From positions 212,536-276,535 of the forward strand of contig NZ_KB908296.1 of NCBI RefSeq assembly GCF_000382425.1: DNA of 64,000 nt. Direction: 5' to 3'. Shown piece after piece: positions 8,263 through 16,857 of the stretch. How positions within the stretch are numbered: position 1 is the stretch's first letter; the number at the start of each line of letters is the position of its first letter. A program made the position numbers and the translations under genes. The DNA is from Empedobacter brevis NBRC 14943 = ATCC 43319. Lineage in GTDB: Bacteria > Bacteroidota > Bacteroidia > Flavobacteriales > Weeksellaceae. The notes below the pieces were generated by a model. The model worked only from the letters and a program-made list of their open reading frames with translations. It was not told where the DNA came from and searched no databases.

Positions 8263-8297
8263 AGCACTTTTCAATGGAAATTTTGGAAAGTGCTTTT
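8263..8297 (+). terminator. Hairpin after HU / small basic gene
   Basis: AGCACTTTTC (from 8263) pairs with GGAAAGTGCT (ending near 8294), followed by TTTTAT. It may end or attenuate the HU transcript before rng. Confidence 0.6.
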
Positions 8298-8323
8298 ATC
8301 ATTTTTAAAAACATAATTTTTTG

Positions 8324-9895
8324 ATGAGTAAAGAATTAGTGATTTCAGCCTTAGCTGATCAAGTACGCATCGCAGTTTTAGATGAAGGTCGCCTGATGGA
8401 ATTTCATCAAGATACTGCAAATGATGGCTTTGCAGTTGGCGACATTTACTTGGGTAAAATCAAAAAATTAGCTCCTAGTTTAAATGCAACCTTTGTTGAT
8501 ATAGGTTATTCAAAAGATGCGTTTTTACATTATCATGACTTAGGTCCACAAGTACGTTCATCAAATGTTTACAACAAAATTGTAGCAAATGGAACGTACA
8601 AAACCGAAAAATTGAAGAACTTCCGTATGGAAAAACCAATTGATAAAGATGGTCAGATTACTGAAATCTTTGCTCCCGGTGATTCCGTTTTGGTTCAAAT
8701 TACAAAAGAACCAATTCATACGAAAGGACCAAGAATTACTTCTGAAATCTCAATTGCCGGTCGATATTTGGTTTTAGTTCCTTTTTCGGAGCGTGTTTCG
8801 ATTTCACAAAAAATCAAACAAAAACCTGAACGCGATCGTTTAATCAAAATTTTGGAAGGATTAACACCAGAAGGCTTTGGAGTTATCATCCGAACAGTCG
8901 CTGAAGATAAAAATGCTGAAGAATTGCAAGCGGATTTGACATATTTGTTGAACAAATGGACTCAAGTTTTTAAAAATCTTCAGAAAAAGAAAGCTCCATC
9001 TAAAATTCTTAGTGAAATGGACAGAGCTTCTTCTATCTTGAGAGATAATTTTAATGATGATTTTGTTAAAATTTCTGTAGATGATGCTGAATTAGCAGAC
9101 GAAATGCGTGAATATTTGGAAGTCATTGCACCGGATAAAGTAAATTTGGTGAAAGAATATGAAGATCCATTTGTTCCAATTTTCGAAAAGTTTAATGTTG
9201 AAAGACAAATTAAACAAGCTTTTGGTAAAACGGTAACTATTCCACAATCTAAAGGGGCTTACCTTGTGATTGAGCATACAGAAGCGTTACATGTAATTGA
9301 TGTGAATTCGGGAAATATTTCTCGAAACTCTAAAAATCAGGAAGATTCGGCTTTTGCGGTTAACAAAATTGCTGCTTCTGAAATTGCACGTCAGTTACGT
9401 TTACGTGATATGGGAGGAATTGTTGTGGTCGATTTTATTGACATGACAGATGCAGAACATAAAAAAGAATTGTTTGAACATCTGAGAGCCGAAATGTCGA
9501 AAGACAAAGCAAAACATAAGATTTTGCCACCAAGTAAATTTGGATTGATTCAGATTACAAGACAGCGAGTTCGCCCAGAGGTGAATTTTATTACAACTGA
9601 AGAAAATCCGAACCAAGAATCGAATGAAATAGAAGCTCCTATCGTTACAATTGATAAAATTGAACAAGTGCTCTTGAATATCCTTGATAGAAAAGATAAG
9701 GATTTACGAAAAATGTCATTGCATGTACATCCTTTCGTAGCAGCTTATTTGCAACATGGATTGCCAAGCATTCAGATGAAATGGTTTTTTAAGCATAAAA
9801 AGTGGATTAAGATTGTACCAAGAGATGCGTACAAATACTTACAATTTAACTTCTTGGATAAAGATCATAATACACTTTACAACGAATCAAATTAA
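8324..9895 (+). CDS. rng: Ribonuclease G/E family endoribonuclease
   Basis: 523 residues. Cuts AU-rich single-stranded RNA and matures rRNA. An S1 domain lies at about 35-125 (AVGDIYLGKIKKLAPSLNATFVDIG). The catalytic domain has VIDVNSG and VVDFIDM, whose aspartates match the Mg-binding pair of E. coli RNase E, plus ITRQRVRP. After TRQRVRP most homologues have a CPxC Zn-link that holds the tetramer; here the region reads EVNFITTEENPNQES with no cysteines, so assembly must differ. The ATG at 8324 is preferred to the TTG directly before it. The C-terminal RNase E scaffold is absent, so this is RNase G-sized. Confidence 0.94.
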   Translation: MSKELVISALADQVRIAVLDEGRLMEFHQDTANDGFAVGDIYLGKIKKLAPSLNATFVDIGYSKDAFLHYHDLGPQVRSSNVYNKIVANGTYKTEKLKNFRMEKPIDKDGQITEIFAPGDSVLVQITKEPIHTKGPRITSEISIAGRYLVLVPFSERVSISQKIKQKPERDRLIKILEGLTPEGFGVIIRTVAEDKNAEELQADLTYLLNKWTQVFKNLQKKKAPSKILSEMDRASSILRDNFNDDFVKISVDDAELADEMREYLEVIAPDKVNLVKEYEDPFVPIFEKFNVERQIKQAFGKTVTIPQSKGAYLVIEHTEALHVIDVNSGNISRNSKNQEDSAFAVNKIAASEIARQLRLRDMGGIVVVDFIDMTDAEHKKELFEHLRAEMSKDKAKHKILPPSKFGLIQITRQRVRPEVNFITTEENPNQESNEIEAPIVTIDKIEQVLLNILDRKDKDLRKMSLHVHPFVAAYLQHGLPSIQMKWFFKHKKWIKIVPRDAYKYLQFNFLDKDHNTLYNESN

Positions 9896-9925
9896 AAAAA
9901 CCTGCTCAATTGAGCAGGTTTTTTT
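9894..9925 (+). terminator. Terminator after rng
   Basis: Perfect palindrome CCTGCTCAATTGAGCAGG (9901-9918) between an A7 tract and a T7 tract. Confidence 0.92.
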
Positions 9926-10183
9926 AATTTCTGTCATTAGAGAGTTTCTTCTTTTTTATAAAGTAGTAATTTATTGTGAAATGATACAATCCTTTGATCC
10001 TTACTTCAATTTTCAAGTGAAATACAATTTCTGATTCCGTATTTTAATTTACATGAAATTTTGAAAATAAGAATAGTAAATATTAAGACTGTGTAACAAC
10101 GACTTAAAATTTCGTGAAAAATCTGTTTACTATGGTCATTGATTCTAGTGATTTTCTTTATTTTAGCTCTTCAACCAAATTGT

Positions 10184-10858
10184 ATGAAAAAACTTTTTCG
10201 AATTGTGTTAAAATGTTTAGGTGTATTGCTCTTGTTAGTTGTCATCTATTTGCTGGCGGTCGTTTTATTGCCATTAATTACTGTGAACAAAGAAAAGCAC
10301 AATGCCAATCATGAAATAACAGTTTATATTTTAACGAACGGAATGCATACAGATATTGTTGTTCCTGTAAAATCAGAACTGATCGATTGGTCTGCATTTG
10401 TTCCTTTTTCAGATACAAAATCAAAGAAAGAATACGCATACATAGCTTTTGGTTGGGGAGATAAAGGATTTTATTTGGATACACCAGAATGGAAAGATTT
10501 AAAATTTTCTACTGCTTTTAAGGCTGCTTTTTGGCTAGGAGATTCGGCTATGCATACAACATTTTATGATAAGATGACAGAGGGAGAGGGGTGTAAACGT
10601 ATTGAGATGAGCCTAGAAGAATATGAAAAGTTGGTCGGTTACATTAAAGATTCTTTTGACTTGAATCAAAATAAAAAAGTGGAATTAATCAAAACAGATG
10701 CTGTTTATGGCGATAATGATTCTTTTTATGAAGCAAAAGGAAGTTATAATTTATTTTTCACTTGTAATACTTGGACAGCAGATGCTTTAAAAGTGGCAAA
10801 TAAAACGGCTCCTTTATGGACAGCAACGCAACAAGGGATATTTTATCATTACAAATAA
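10184..10858 (+). CDS. DUF2459 / TIGR02117 family membrane-anchored protein
   Basis: 224 residues. A single N-terminal membrane helix (about 7-32, very Leu/Val-rich) anchors a soluble domain. The family motifs are TNGMHTDIVVPV, IAFGWGDKGFYLDTPEW, AMHTTFYDKM and a C-terminal FFTCNTWTADALKVAN. Conserved His and Cys residues in GMHTD and TCNTW look like possible catalytic residues, but the family has no established activity. The ATG at 10184 is chosen over an upstream in-frame TTG because it starts directly at the anchor (MKKLFRIVLK). It is monocistronic between the rng terminator and a tRNA promoter. Confidence 0.85.
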   Translation: MKKLFRIVLKCLGVLLLLVVIYLLAVVLLPLITVNKEKHNANHEITVYILTNGMHTDIVVPVKSELIDWSAFVPFSDTKSKKEYAYIAFGWGDKGFYLDTPEWKDLKFSTAFKAAFWLGDSAMHTTFYDKMTEGEGCKRIEMSLEEYEKLVGYIKDSFDLNQNKKVELIKTDAVYGDNDSFYEAKGSYNLFFTCNTWTADALKVANKTAPLWTATQQGIFYHYK

Positions 10859-10962
10859 TACGTGAATAAAAATTTTTATATTTTTTTTGAATTATTTCTA
10901 ATTCATTTTCAAAGAGTTGTTTGTTTAAGCGACTTTCAGAACGAAAAAAAATAGTTTTAGGA

Positions 10963-10993
10963 TTTGGAAGTAATAAAATTTGCTCTATATTTG
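10963..10993 (+). promoter_or_regulatory. Promoter of plus-strand tRNA-Asn
   Basis: TTTG (10963-10966), 19-base spacer, TATATTTG (10986-10993). This is a full match to the Bacteroidota pattern, 23 bases before the mature tRNA. Confidence 0.85.
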
Positions 10994-11016
10994 CATCACA
11001 ATATCGATAACGATAC

Positions 11017-11090
11017 TCCTCCTTAGCTCAGTTGGTTAGAGCATCTGACTGTTAATCAGAGGGTCCTTGGTTCGAGCCCAAGAGGAGGAG
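11017..11090 (+). tRNA. tRNA-Asn (anticodon GTT), third copy
   Basis: The 74-nt sequence is identical to the two minus-strand copies near 4 kb, with the same cloverleaf and GTT anticodon. It is transcribed alone from a strong promoter and followed at once by a palindromic terminator. Confidence 0.97.
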
Positions 11091-11091
11091 C

Positions 11092-11122
11092 AAAAAAGAC
11101 AATCAAATTGATTGTCTTTTTT
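11092..11122. terminator. Terminator shared by tRNA-Asn and meaB
   Basis: GACAATCAA / TTGATTGTC stem with a one-base loop and A6/T7 flanks. It abuts the meaB stop codon on the other strand, so it can serve both genes. Confidence 0.88.
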
Positions 11123-12093
11123 TATTTTGTATTAATTTCTACTGAATGAGAGTTTAACCAATTTTTGGCCATTTCAAAAGCTGAAATACTTTTATCAGAT
11201 TGGATTGGCTGAGCTTTTAGAGCTTTTAAATAATGTTGATTAACTAAATCTATGGTATACCGCTGGGCTTGTTTCAGTTGCTGGTTTTCTCGATTTGATT
11301 GATAGTAATCGTTCTCATGTATAAATTTAAAATAATCACTTACTAATTCCCATAATTCAGGTATTCCTTTCCCGATTAAACCAGAACCAACAATGGACTT
11401 TCTTTTCCATTGCGATGATTTTGTAGGTAGAAATTGCAAAGAGCGAACGATATCCAGTTTTGCATCTTTTACCAGTTTTTCTTGGAAAGAATCTGATTTG
11501 TTTACAAAAATTAAATCTGCCATTTCCATAATCCCTCTTTTTATACCTTGCAAATCGTCTCCGGAACCGGGAAGCTGAAGAAATAGGAAAAGGTCTGAGA
11601 TTTCATTTACAAGAGTTTCCGACTGACCTACGCCCACAGTTTCAATTAAAATATTTTCGAAACCGGCAGCCTCACACAGTAAGATTGCTTCATAAGTACG
11701 GGACGTAATTCCTCCTAAAGAACCATTAGAGGCACTTGGACGGATATAAGCATTATTTTCTCTAGATAAATCCTCCATACGTGTTTTATCACCTAAAATA
11801 CTGCCTTTTGATAGAGAGCTACTGGGGTCAATTGCCAGAATAGCAACTTTTTCACCTTGTTGGAGAATGTATTTTCCTAAAGATTCGATGAATGTACTTT
11901 TTCCAACACCTGGGATTCCGGTGATTGCGATTCTTTTAGATGTGTTTGAAGTTGGTAATAGACTGATAATCTGATGAGCTGAATTTAAGTCATCCAATCG
12001 ATTACTTTCGGCAAGAGTTATGGCTCGTGAGAGAGCGAATCGATCGCCGTCTTTTATTTTTTGAGCAAGTAGTTCAGGTTCTATTTTTCGCAT
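11122..12093 (-). CDS. meaB: Methylmalonyl-CoA mutase-associated GTPase MeaB
   Basis: 323 residues. G3E-type GTPase (ArgK/MeaB) that protects and reloads the B12-dependent methylmalonyl-CoA mutase. P-loop GIPGVGKST (about 60-68), the family motif AIDPSSSLSKGSILGDKTRM, ETVGVGQSE and an NKSD base-recognition motif are all present. Length is normal. The mutase genes are not in the window, which is common in Flavobacteriia. It is transcribed alone, ending at the bidirectional terminator with tRNA-Asn. Confidence 0.93.
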   Translation of the reverse strand: MRKIEPELLAQKIKDGDRFALSRAITLAESNRLDDLNSAHQIISLLPTSNTSKRIAITGIPGVGKSTFIESLGKYILQQGEKVAILAIDPSSSLSKGSILGDKTRMEDLSRENNAYIRPSASNGSLGGITSRTYEAILLCEAAGFENILIETVGVGQSETLVNEISDLFLFLQLPGSGDDLQGIKRGIMEMADLIFVNKSDSFQEKLVKDAKLDIVRSLQFLPTKSSQWKRKSIVGSGLIGKGIPELWELVSDYFKFIHENDYYQSNRENQQLKQAQRYTIDLVNQHYLKALKAQPIQSDKSISAFEMAKNWLNSHSVEINTK

Positions 12094-12261
12094 AAGACTA
12101 AATCTTATTTTAAAGATAGAATCTTCATCAAGAATAAAAAAATATGAAATTTTAAATAGAAGTTATTTTATATAGATCGTCTTTTATTGTTGTTAATAAA
12201 AATATGTTTGATGTTTTTTATCTGATTGTAATAGTGAGTGTTATTCTTTAATGAATGAGAA

Positions 12262-12873
12262 TTATGATTTTTTTTGCTCTTCTTTTATTCTTTTTATGAA
12301 AACTGAAGGTGATTCGTCCATAATCTGTGTGAAAATTGTTGTAAAAGTACTGTGGGAAGTAAATCCGCAATCACTAGCTAAATAACTTACTTTTGTATTT
12401 ATGTAAGAGGATTCATTCTTTAACCGGTTCACGATATAATTTACTCTTAATTCATTCAGGTAAGAGTTGAACTGTTTTTGACGATGTACTTTAATGATTT
12501 CAGAAAGATATTTTGTGTTTGTTTCGAACTGTTTTGACAATGTTGCCAGGTTAATATCTTTTTTGATGAAACCTTTATTTTTCTCGAATAATTCTAACTT
12601 TTTTAGCAAATCATTTTCGGTTTTAGATGAAATGTTAAGATTACTGATAGTTTTTTCTTCTTGAAGAATATCTTCATGAACATTTATAGGTTTAGTGGGT
12701 ATTGCTGGTTTAGCTAACGTTTCTTTGTTTTCTATTATAGGTTTAGCTTTTTCAGGAGCTAAGAAATGGTCTTCAATCATTTCTTGCTTTTTATTTTTAG
12801 AGACAAAGTAAATGATTAGGCCTAAAAGAATTAGGGCTGAAATTATGAGCGAAATGATCATCCAAGTTTCCAT
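12262..12873 (-). CDS. Membrane-anchored AraC-type regulator
   Basis: 203 residues. One N-terminal membrane helix (about 5-24), a Lys/Glu/Pro-rich linker (25-85), then an AraC double helix-turn-helix (about 100-200). The first HTH is around DINLATLSKQFETNTKYLSE, the second around VSYLASDCGFTSHSTFTTIF, and it ends with the usual SPSVFIKRIKEE. There is no periplasmic or TPR sensor, so it resembles the C-terminal part of the flavobacterial TPR-AraC regulators with the sensor removed. The target is unknown. It is the gene after the feo operon on the same strand, but about 125 bases and a terminator separate them, so I would not assume a role in iron control. Confidence 0.82.
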   Translation of the reverse strand: METWMIISLIISALILLGLIIYFVSKNKKQEMIEDHFLAPEKAKPIIENKETLAKPAIPTKPINVHEDILQEEKTISNLNISSKTENDLLKKLELFEKNKGFIKKDINLATLSKQFETNTKYLSEIIKVHRQKQFNSYLNELRVNYIVNRLKNESSYINTKVSYLASDCGFTSHSTFTTIFTQIMDESPSVFIKRIKEEQKKS

Positions 12874-12983
12874 TATGTAAAATTTTTATTCCGAATAAAT
12901 AAAATTAAATTGATTAATAATCAGTGAAATAGTTGATTTTAAATCATCATTAATGAAGTAAAAATACTTTGAAATATTGAAAT

Positions 12984-13017
12984 AAAAAAAAGCTAACTTA
13001 TGAGTTAGCTTTTTTTT
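12984..13017 (-). terminator. Terminator of the feo operon, overlapping the last gene
   Basis: AAAAAGCTAACT (12987-12998) pairs with AGTTAGCTTTTT (13003-13014). The stop codon of the small feo gene lies inside the hairpin. Confidence 0.88.
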
Positions 13018-13168
13018 GAAATTCGTCTTTGTCCGGAGAGCAGCCGCAGCCTTTTGAGCAACCACCACCTTTTGAGCTGAATGAATTTCGTATTAACTTT
13101 ACAACATACCAAACTGCAAATCCGAAAAGGAATGCAATAAAAATATATTGTAGCCATATATTATCCAT
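12998..13168 (-). CDS. FeoB-associated Cys-rich small membrane protein
   Basis: 56 residues, ATG to TAA. A membrane helix at about 5-25 (QYIFIAFLFGFAVWYVV) is followed by a short tail with CSKGCGCS (Cys37, 41, 43) and a charged C-terminus ending KKANS. Small Cys-rich single-pass proteins directly after feoB are known in Bacteroidota and others as FeoB-associated proteins. They are thought to play the FeoC-like role in the Feo complex, perhaps binding iron or an Fe-S cluster. It starts four bases after the feoB stop, so it is translated as part of the operon. The membrane helix and Cys cluster are seen directly; the function is from family context. Confidence 0.9.
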   Translation of the reverse strand: MDNIWLQYIFIAFLFGFAVWYVVKLIRNSFSSKGGGCSKGCGCSPDKDEFQKKANS

Positions 13169-13172
13169 AATT

Positions 13173-15272
13173 TTATTTTAAAAAATGATAAGCAATAAAT
13201 GCAACAATGTATGCCAAGCCAGTCATAAACCCTGTCTGAATCAATGTCCATTTCCAAGAATTTGTTTCACGCTTTACAATTGCAATTGTACTCATACACT
13301 GCATTGCGAAAGCATAAAATAATAACAATGAAACTCCGGTTGCAAGATTATACGCAGGCTGTCCTGTATTTTGATTAATTTCAGCTTGCATACGATGAAG
13401 TAAACGATCTTTTTGTCCATCGTCTTCAACATCAACCTCGCCTAGGCTATAAACAGTTGACATTGTTCCGACAAAAACTTCACGTGCAGCAAATGATGAA
13501 ATTAAACCAATTCCCATCTTCCAATCATATCCTAAAGGTTCTACAATTGGTTCTATAACAGCTCCTAATCTTCCTAAATATGAATGTTCTAATTTATAAG
13601 ATGCAACTTCATTAGCTAAATCTTCTTCATTCATTTTTGGATGATGAGCAGTTACAATTTCCTCTGCATTTTTGAATTTTTCTCCAGGTCCAAATGTTCC
13701 TAAAACCCAAAGAATAATTGAAATTGCAAATATTATTTTACCCGCATCAATTAAGAAGCCTAATGTTTTTTCCCAAACATTAATTACGACATTTTTCCAA
13801 TCAGGAAGTTTGTATGTCGGCATTTCTAGAATAAGGTAACTTTTATGTTTTGCTTTGATAATCAAATTAAGTAATACGGCACTTCCTAATGCTCCTATAA
13901 CACCTAAGATATACATCACAAATAAGGCCAAAGCTTGATAACTGAAACCGAGTATCTTTTCGTCGGGAATGACTAAAGCAATCAGAACGATATAAATAGG
14001 TAAACGAGCAGAACACGTCATAAATGGTGTAACAAGTATTGTTAACAAACGTTCTTTGTCATTTTCAATGTTACGTGCTGACATGATTGCCGGAACAGCA
14101 CAGGCAACTCCGGAAATTAAAGGAACAACACTCTTACCACTCAGTCCAAAAGGTTTTAACCATCTGTCCATTAGGTAAACAACGCGACTCATGTAACCAG
14201 TTTCTTCCATGATCGAAATGAATAAAAACAAAATGGCAATTTGAGGAACGAAAACAGCAATACCTTCTATACCGGGAATAATAGCACCGCCTATAATTTC
14301 GCTGATAGGACCTTCCGGAAGCAAGCTGATTGCCTTTTCATCAATCCAGCCAAATAAATCTTCAACCATTGTCATTAATGGAGCAGACCATGTATAAACT
14401 GCCTGAAAGATTAACAATAAAATTCCTAGAAAGATAATATATCCAAAAATCGGATGGATTAATGTTTTGTCAATTTTATCTGTTAAAGTTTCATTTCCTT
14501 CAAAATTGTAGGAAATAATATCTTCTAATTTATCATCTAAAATTTTATTACGATCCAATGCTTCTTTAACCTGTAATCGTTTTGAGACTAAATCCGCTTC
14601 TTTTTTTATCGTATCTAATTTACTCAGGTTTTCTTTCGATTGGAATGAAATTTCTTTCTGAGAAAGATATTGCCAAGCCAGGTAATCTGATTCTAGTTGA
14701 AATTCTTCTTTTACTTTCTGTACGACAGAAGAATATTCTCTCGGGATTTCATAACGATGAGAGTATGGTGTAGCATTCTTCGTGAAAGCTTCTACCAATT
14801 CATCAAGACCTTCGCTTGTACGAGCATTAGTAAGATATATTTTTGTTTGAAGAAAATCTTCTAACTTTTTCAAGTCGATATTCAGACCCTTACTTTTGAT
14901 TTCGTCTTTCATATTAATGACGAAAATAGCAGGAACACCCAAATCACGAACTTGTTGATACAATAAAATTGAACGCTTCAAATTAGAAGGTTCTCCAATG
15001 ACAACAGCCAAATCAGGGAAATGATCATTGGTTTTGTCTCCTAACGTCTTGAAAACAATTTCCTCATCCAGCGAACTAGGGTAAATTGTATACGTTCCGG
15101 GGAAATCTGTAATGAAAAATTTATTTCCATTTCGTTCAATATTCCCTTCTCGTTTTTCAACTGTTACACCAGGGTAGTTACCTACTTTCTGGCGAAGATT
15201 TGTAAGTTTATTAAATAACGAAGTCTTTCCAACATTTGGGTTACCAATTAAGGCAATTTTATAATGATTCAT
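13173..15272 (-). CDS. feoB: Ferrous iron transporter FeoB
   Basis: 699 residues. Inner-membrane Fe(II) transporter with an N-terminal GTPase domain: G1 GNPNVGKT at 10-17, switch NYPGVTVEK, G3 DFPGTY, G4 NMKDE. A helical GDI-like linker runs to about 260, then two Gate domains and the C-terminal membrane region with about ten helices. The first Gate shows the usual Cys motif in SGVACAVPAIMSAR; GTMSTVYSLGEVD and MQCMSTIAIVKRET mark the second half. Length is normal. It overlaps feoA by one base (stop TAA and start ATG share the A), a sign of coupled translation. Confidence 0.97.
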   Translation of the reverse strand: MNHYKIALIGNPNVGKTSLFNKLTNLRQKVGNYPGVTVEKREGNIERNGNKFFITDFPGTYTIYPSSLDEEIVFKTLGDKTNDHFPDLAVVIGEPSNLKRSILLYQQVRDLGVPAIFVINMKDEIKSKGLNIDLKKLEDFLQTKIYLTNARTSEGLDELVEAFTKNATPYSHRYEIPREYSSVVQKVKEEFQLESDYLAWQYLSQKEISFQSKENLSKLDTIKKEADLVSKRLQVKEALDRNKILDDKLEDIISYNFEGNETLTDKIDKTLIHPIFGYIIFLGILLLIFQAVYTWSAPLMTMVEDLFGWIDEKAISLLPEGPISEIIGGAIIPGIEGIAVFVPQIAILFLFISIMEETGYMSRVVYLMDRWLKPFGLSGKSVVPLISGVACAVPAIMSARNIENDKERLLTILVTPFMTCSARLPIYIVLIALVIPDEKILGFSYQALALFVMYILGVIGALGSAVLLNLIIKAKHKSYLILEMPTYKLPDWKNVVINVWEKTLGFLIDAGKIIFAISIILWVLGTFGPGEKFKNAEEIVTAHHPKMNEEDLANEVASYKLEHSYLGRLGAVIEPIVEPLGYDWKMGIGLISSFAAREVFVGTMSTVYSLGEVDVEDDGQKDRLLHRMQAEINQNTGQPAYNLATGVSLLLFYAFAMQCMSTIAIVKRETNSWKWTLIQTGFMTGLAYIVAFIAYHFLK

Positions 15273-15511
15273 TATTTTTTTGTTATCAAGATTTTATCAG
15301 CTTCATTTCTTCTTAGTGCCAAAACAGATTTGTTTGATACAATACTGATGCAAATAGGACCGCCAAAAGGAGCCTTATTTTTAACAAGTAAATTTGTACC
15401 GGGAATAAAACCCATTTCATAAAACTTAGCAGGAATATCTTCGGTACTAAACCCTGTTACAACTGCTTGTTCGCCAATTTTTAAATCTTTTAAAGAATAA
15501 TTTTCAATCAT
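15272..15511 (-). CDS. feoA: Ferrous iron transport protein FeoA
   Basis: 79 residues, SH3-like FeoA domain (IGEQAVVTGFSTEDIPAKFYEMGFIPGTNLLVKNKAPFGG in outline; the MGF-PG segment is diagnostic). A cytosolic partner that modulates FeoB. An in-frame TTG at 15520 would add three residues; the ATG at 15511 is preferred. It is the first gene of feoA-feoB-small Cys-rich protein and is preceded by a good promoter. Confidence 0.95.
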   Translation of the reverse strand: MIENYSLKDLKIGEQAVVTGFSTEDIPAKFYEMGFIPGTNLLVKNKAPFGGPICISIVSNKSVLALRRNEADKILITKK

Positions 15512-15544
15512 TTCTACCAATCTATCTATGAATTATCTCAAAGG

Positions 15545-15573
15545 CAAAGATACTTATTTTTAATTAATCCAAA
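15545..15573 (-). promoter_or_regulatory. Promoter of the feo operon
   Basis: On the minus strand: TTTG (15573-15570), 17-base spacer, TATCTTTG (15552-15545). The expected start site gives a leader of about 30 bases to feoA. Confidence 0.75.
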
Positions 15574-15650
15574 TAGAAGATATGTCATAGTTTTTTTATC
15601 TTTCTAATTAAATTTCAATCAATTCAAGTGTTTAAATTCAAAATTTTGGT

Positions 15651-15658
15651 TATCTTTG
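15651..15658 (+). promoter_or_regulatory. Promoter -7 element for rplU-rpmA
   Basis: TATCTTTG, 30 bases before the rplU start. No clear TTTG lies at the usual distance. Confidence 0.65.
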
Positions 15659-15688
15659 CACTCAATTTTCATTTATAAACATTAATTT

Positions 15689-15994
15689 ATGTACGCAATT
15701 GTAGAGATAGCAGGGCTTCAATACAAAGTTGAAAAAGACCAACAATTGTTTGTAAACCGTTTAGCTGGTGAAGCAGGAGACGAAGTAAAATTCGATCGTG
15801 TTTTATTAACAGATAACGGAGCAATCACTGTCGGCGCCCCAGTTATAGACGGAGTTACCGTAGTAGCTAAAATCGTTGAACACGTGAAAGGAGACAAAGT
15901 AATCGTTTTCAAAAAGAAAAGAAGAAAAGGTTACCAAAAGTCTAACGGTCATCGTCAACAATTCACTAAAATTGAAGTAGCTTCAATCGGTTAA
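15689..15994 (+). CDS. rplU: 50S ribosomal protein bL21
   Basis: 101 residues, full length. MYAIVEIAGLQYKVEKDQ at the N-terminus and VFKKKRRKGYQKSNGHRQQFT near the C-terminus are diagnostic; the basic loop binds 23S rRNA. It is followed after 43 bases by rpmA, the standard pairing, and both are driven from the box at 15651. Confidence 0.98.
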   Translation: MYAIVEIAGLQYKVEKDQQLFVNRLAGEAGDEVKFDRVLLTDNGAITVGAPVIDGVTVVAKIVEHVKGDKVIVFKKKRRKGYQKSNGHRQQFTKIEVASIG

Positions 15995-16037
15995 GATTGA
16001 GCTGAGATTAATTATTAACTCTTAAAAACAAAACGAA

Positions 16038-16295
16038 ATGGCACATAAGAAAGGGGTCGGAAGTTCGAAAAATGGTCGTGAATCACATTCGAAACGTTTA
16101 GGTGTTAAAATTTTTGGTGGACAAGCAGCAATCGCTGGTAACATTATTGTTCGTCAAAGAGGTACTCAACATCATCCTGGTGATAATGTAGGAATCGGTA
16201 AAGATCACACATTATTCGCTTTAGTTGACGGAAAAGTAGTTTTCACTAAAAAACGTAACGATAGATCTTACGTTTCAATTGAACCATTATCTTAA
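16038..16295 (+). CDS. rpmA: 50S ribosomal protein bL27
   Basis: 85 residues. [20 protein letters not shown] at the N-terminus reaches the peptidyl-transferase centre; [22 protein letters not shown] is the family core. There is no cleavable N-terminal extension of the Firmicutes type. Second gene of the rplU-rpmA operon. Confidence 0.98.
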   Translation: MAHKKGVGSSKNGRESHSKRLGVKIFGGQAAIAGNIIVRQRGTQHHPGDNVGIGKDHTLFALVDGKVVFTKKRNDRSYVSIEPLS

Positions 16296-16328
16296 TTGAT
16301 AATTCGACAGCGAAAACGCTAACAATAT

Positions 16329-16360
16329 AAAAAAGCTCATCCATTGGATGAGCTTTTTTG
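16329..16360. terminator. Bidirectional terminator after rpmA
   Basis: CTCATCC/GGATGAG stem within AAAAAGCTCATCC and GGATGAGCTTTTTT, between rpmA and the convergent hypothetical gene. Confidence 0.88.
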
Positions 16361-16362
16361 TT

Positions 16363-16752
16363 TTATAAATCTGAAATACTAATTTCTGTCTGAGTAATAA
16401 TTAAAAATTCAAACCCAAGAGTTGGTTGGGAGTAGTAATAATGATGTTGATTATTTTTGAGAGTTTCTAATAAATCAATTGGTAAATACTTTATATTCTT
16501 TTCAATATAATCTTTTTTATATTCAAGAAAAATATTGAAATCATTCGTATATTCTATCGTATTTTGAATGTTTTCTTTATGAAAACTAGAGAAATCTTGC
16601 CAAATAATATCATTAAAAGTTATTTTCTTAGTTGGATTTTTTTCAAAAGGCAGATAACCAAGATGAAGTGTAATTGATTTGTTTTTGAAATCGATACTCA
16701 AATCAAAAACTGTTAAATCCCCTATTAATTCTGTTAGTTTTTCTGTATTCAT
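16363..16752 (-). CDS. Hypothetical protein, 129 residues
   Basis: I do not recognise a family. It starts MNTEKLTELIGDLTVFDL and has many hydrophobic and aromatic beta-like stretches (SITLHLGYLPF, HHYYYSQPTLGFEFLIITQ). There is no signal peptide, membrane helix or Cys cluster. The frame is open upstream to 16806, but that extension would overlap the thiL terminator, so the ATG at 16752 is preferred. It is probably a small cytosolic protein. It lies downstream of thiL on the same strand but is separated by a hairpin, so cotranscription is doubtful. Codon use looks like its neighbours. Confidence 0.6.
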   Translation of the reverse strand: MNTEKLTELIGDLTVFDLSIDFKNKSITLHLGYLPFEKNPTKKITFNDIIWQDFSSFHKENIQNTIEYTNDFNIFLEYKKDYIEKNIKYLPIDLLETLKNNQHHYYYSQPTLGFEFLIITQTEISISDL

Positions 16753-16794
16753 CTTAGTTCTATTAAATTTAAAATTACAACTTATTTCAACAAA

Positions 16795-16825
16795 AAAAGC
16801 ATCCAATCTCTTGAATGCTTTTGAT
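16795..16825 (-). terminator. Terminator after thiL
   Basis: On the minus strand AAAAGCATTC pairs with GGATGCTTTT (one mismatch-type pair), followed by T's. Confidence 0.65.
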
Positions 16826-16857
16826 TTTATATTTGATGAGAAGCTTCATTTCAAAAA

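Noticed and set aside
9813..10034. ORF spanning the end of rng and its terminator
   Set aside because: Crosses a clear terminator and lies in another frame of rng.
12886..13068. 60-residue minus-strand ORF next to the feo operon
   Set aside because: It is out of frame with the convincing FeoB-associated gene and reads through the operon terminator.
15553..15569. GGATTAATTA in the feo promoter spacer as a possible copy of the zupT operator
   Set aside because: Shares only GATTAAT with the zupT palindrome and is not symmetric; in AT-rich DNA this is expected by chance.
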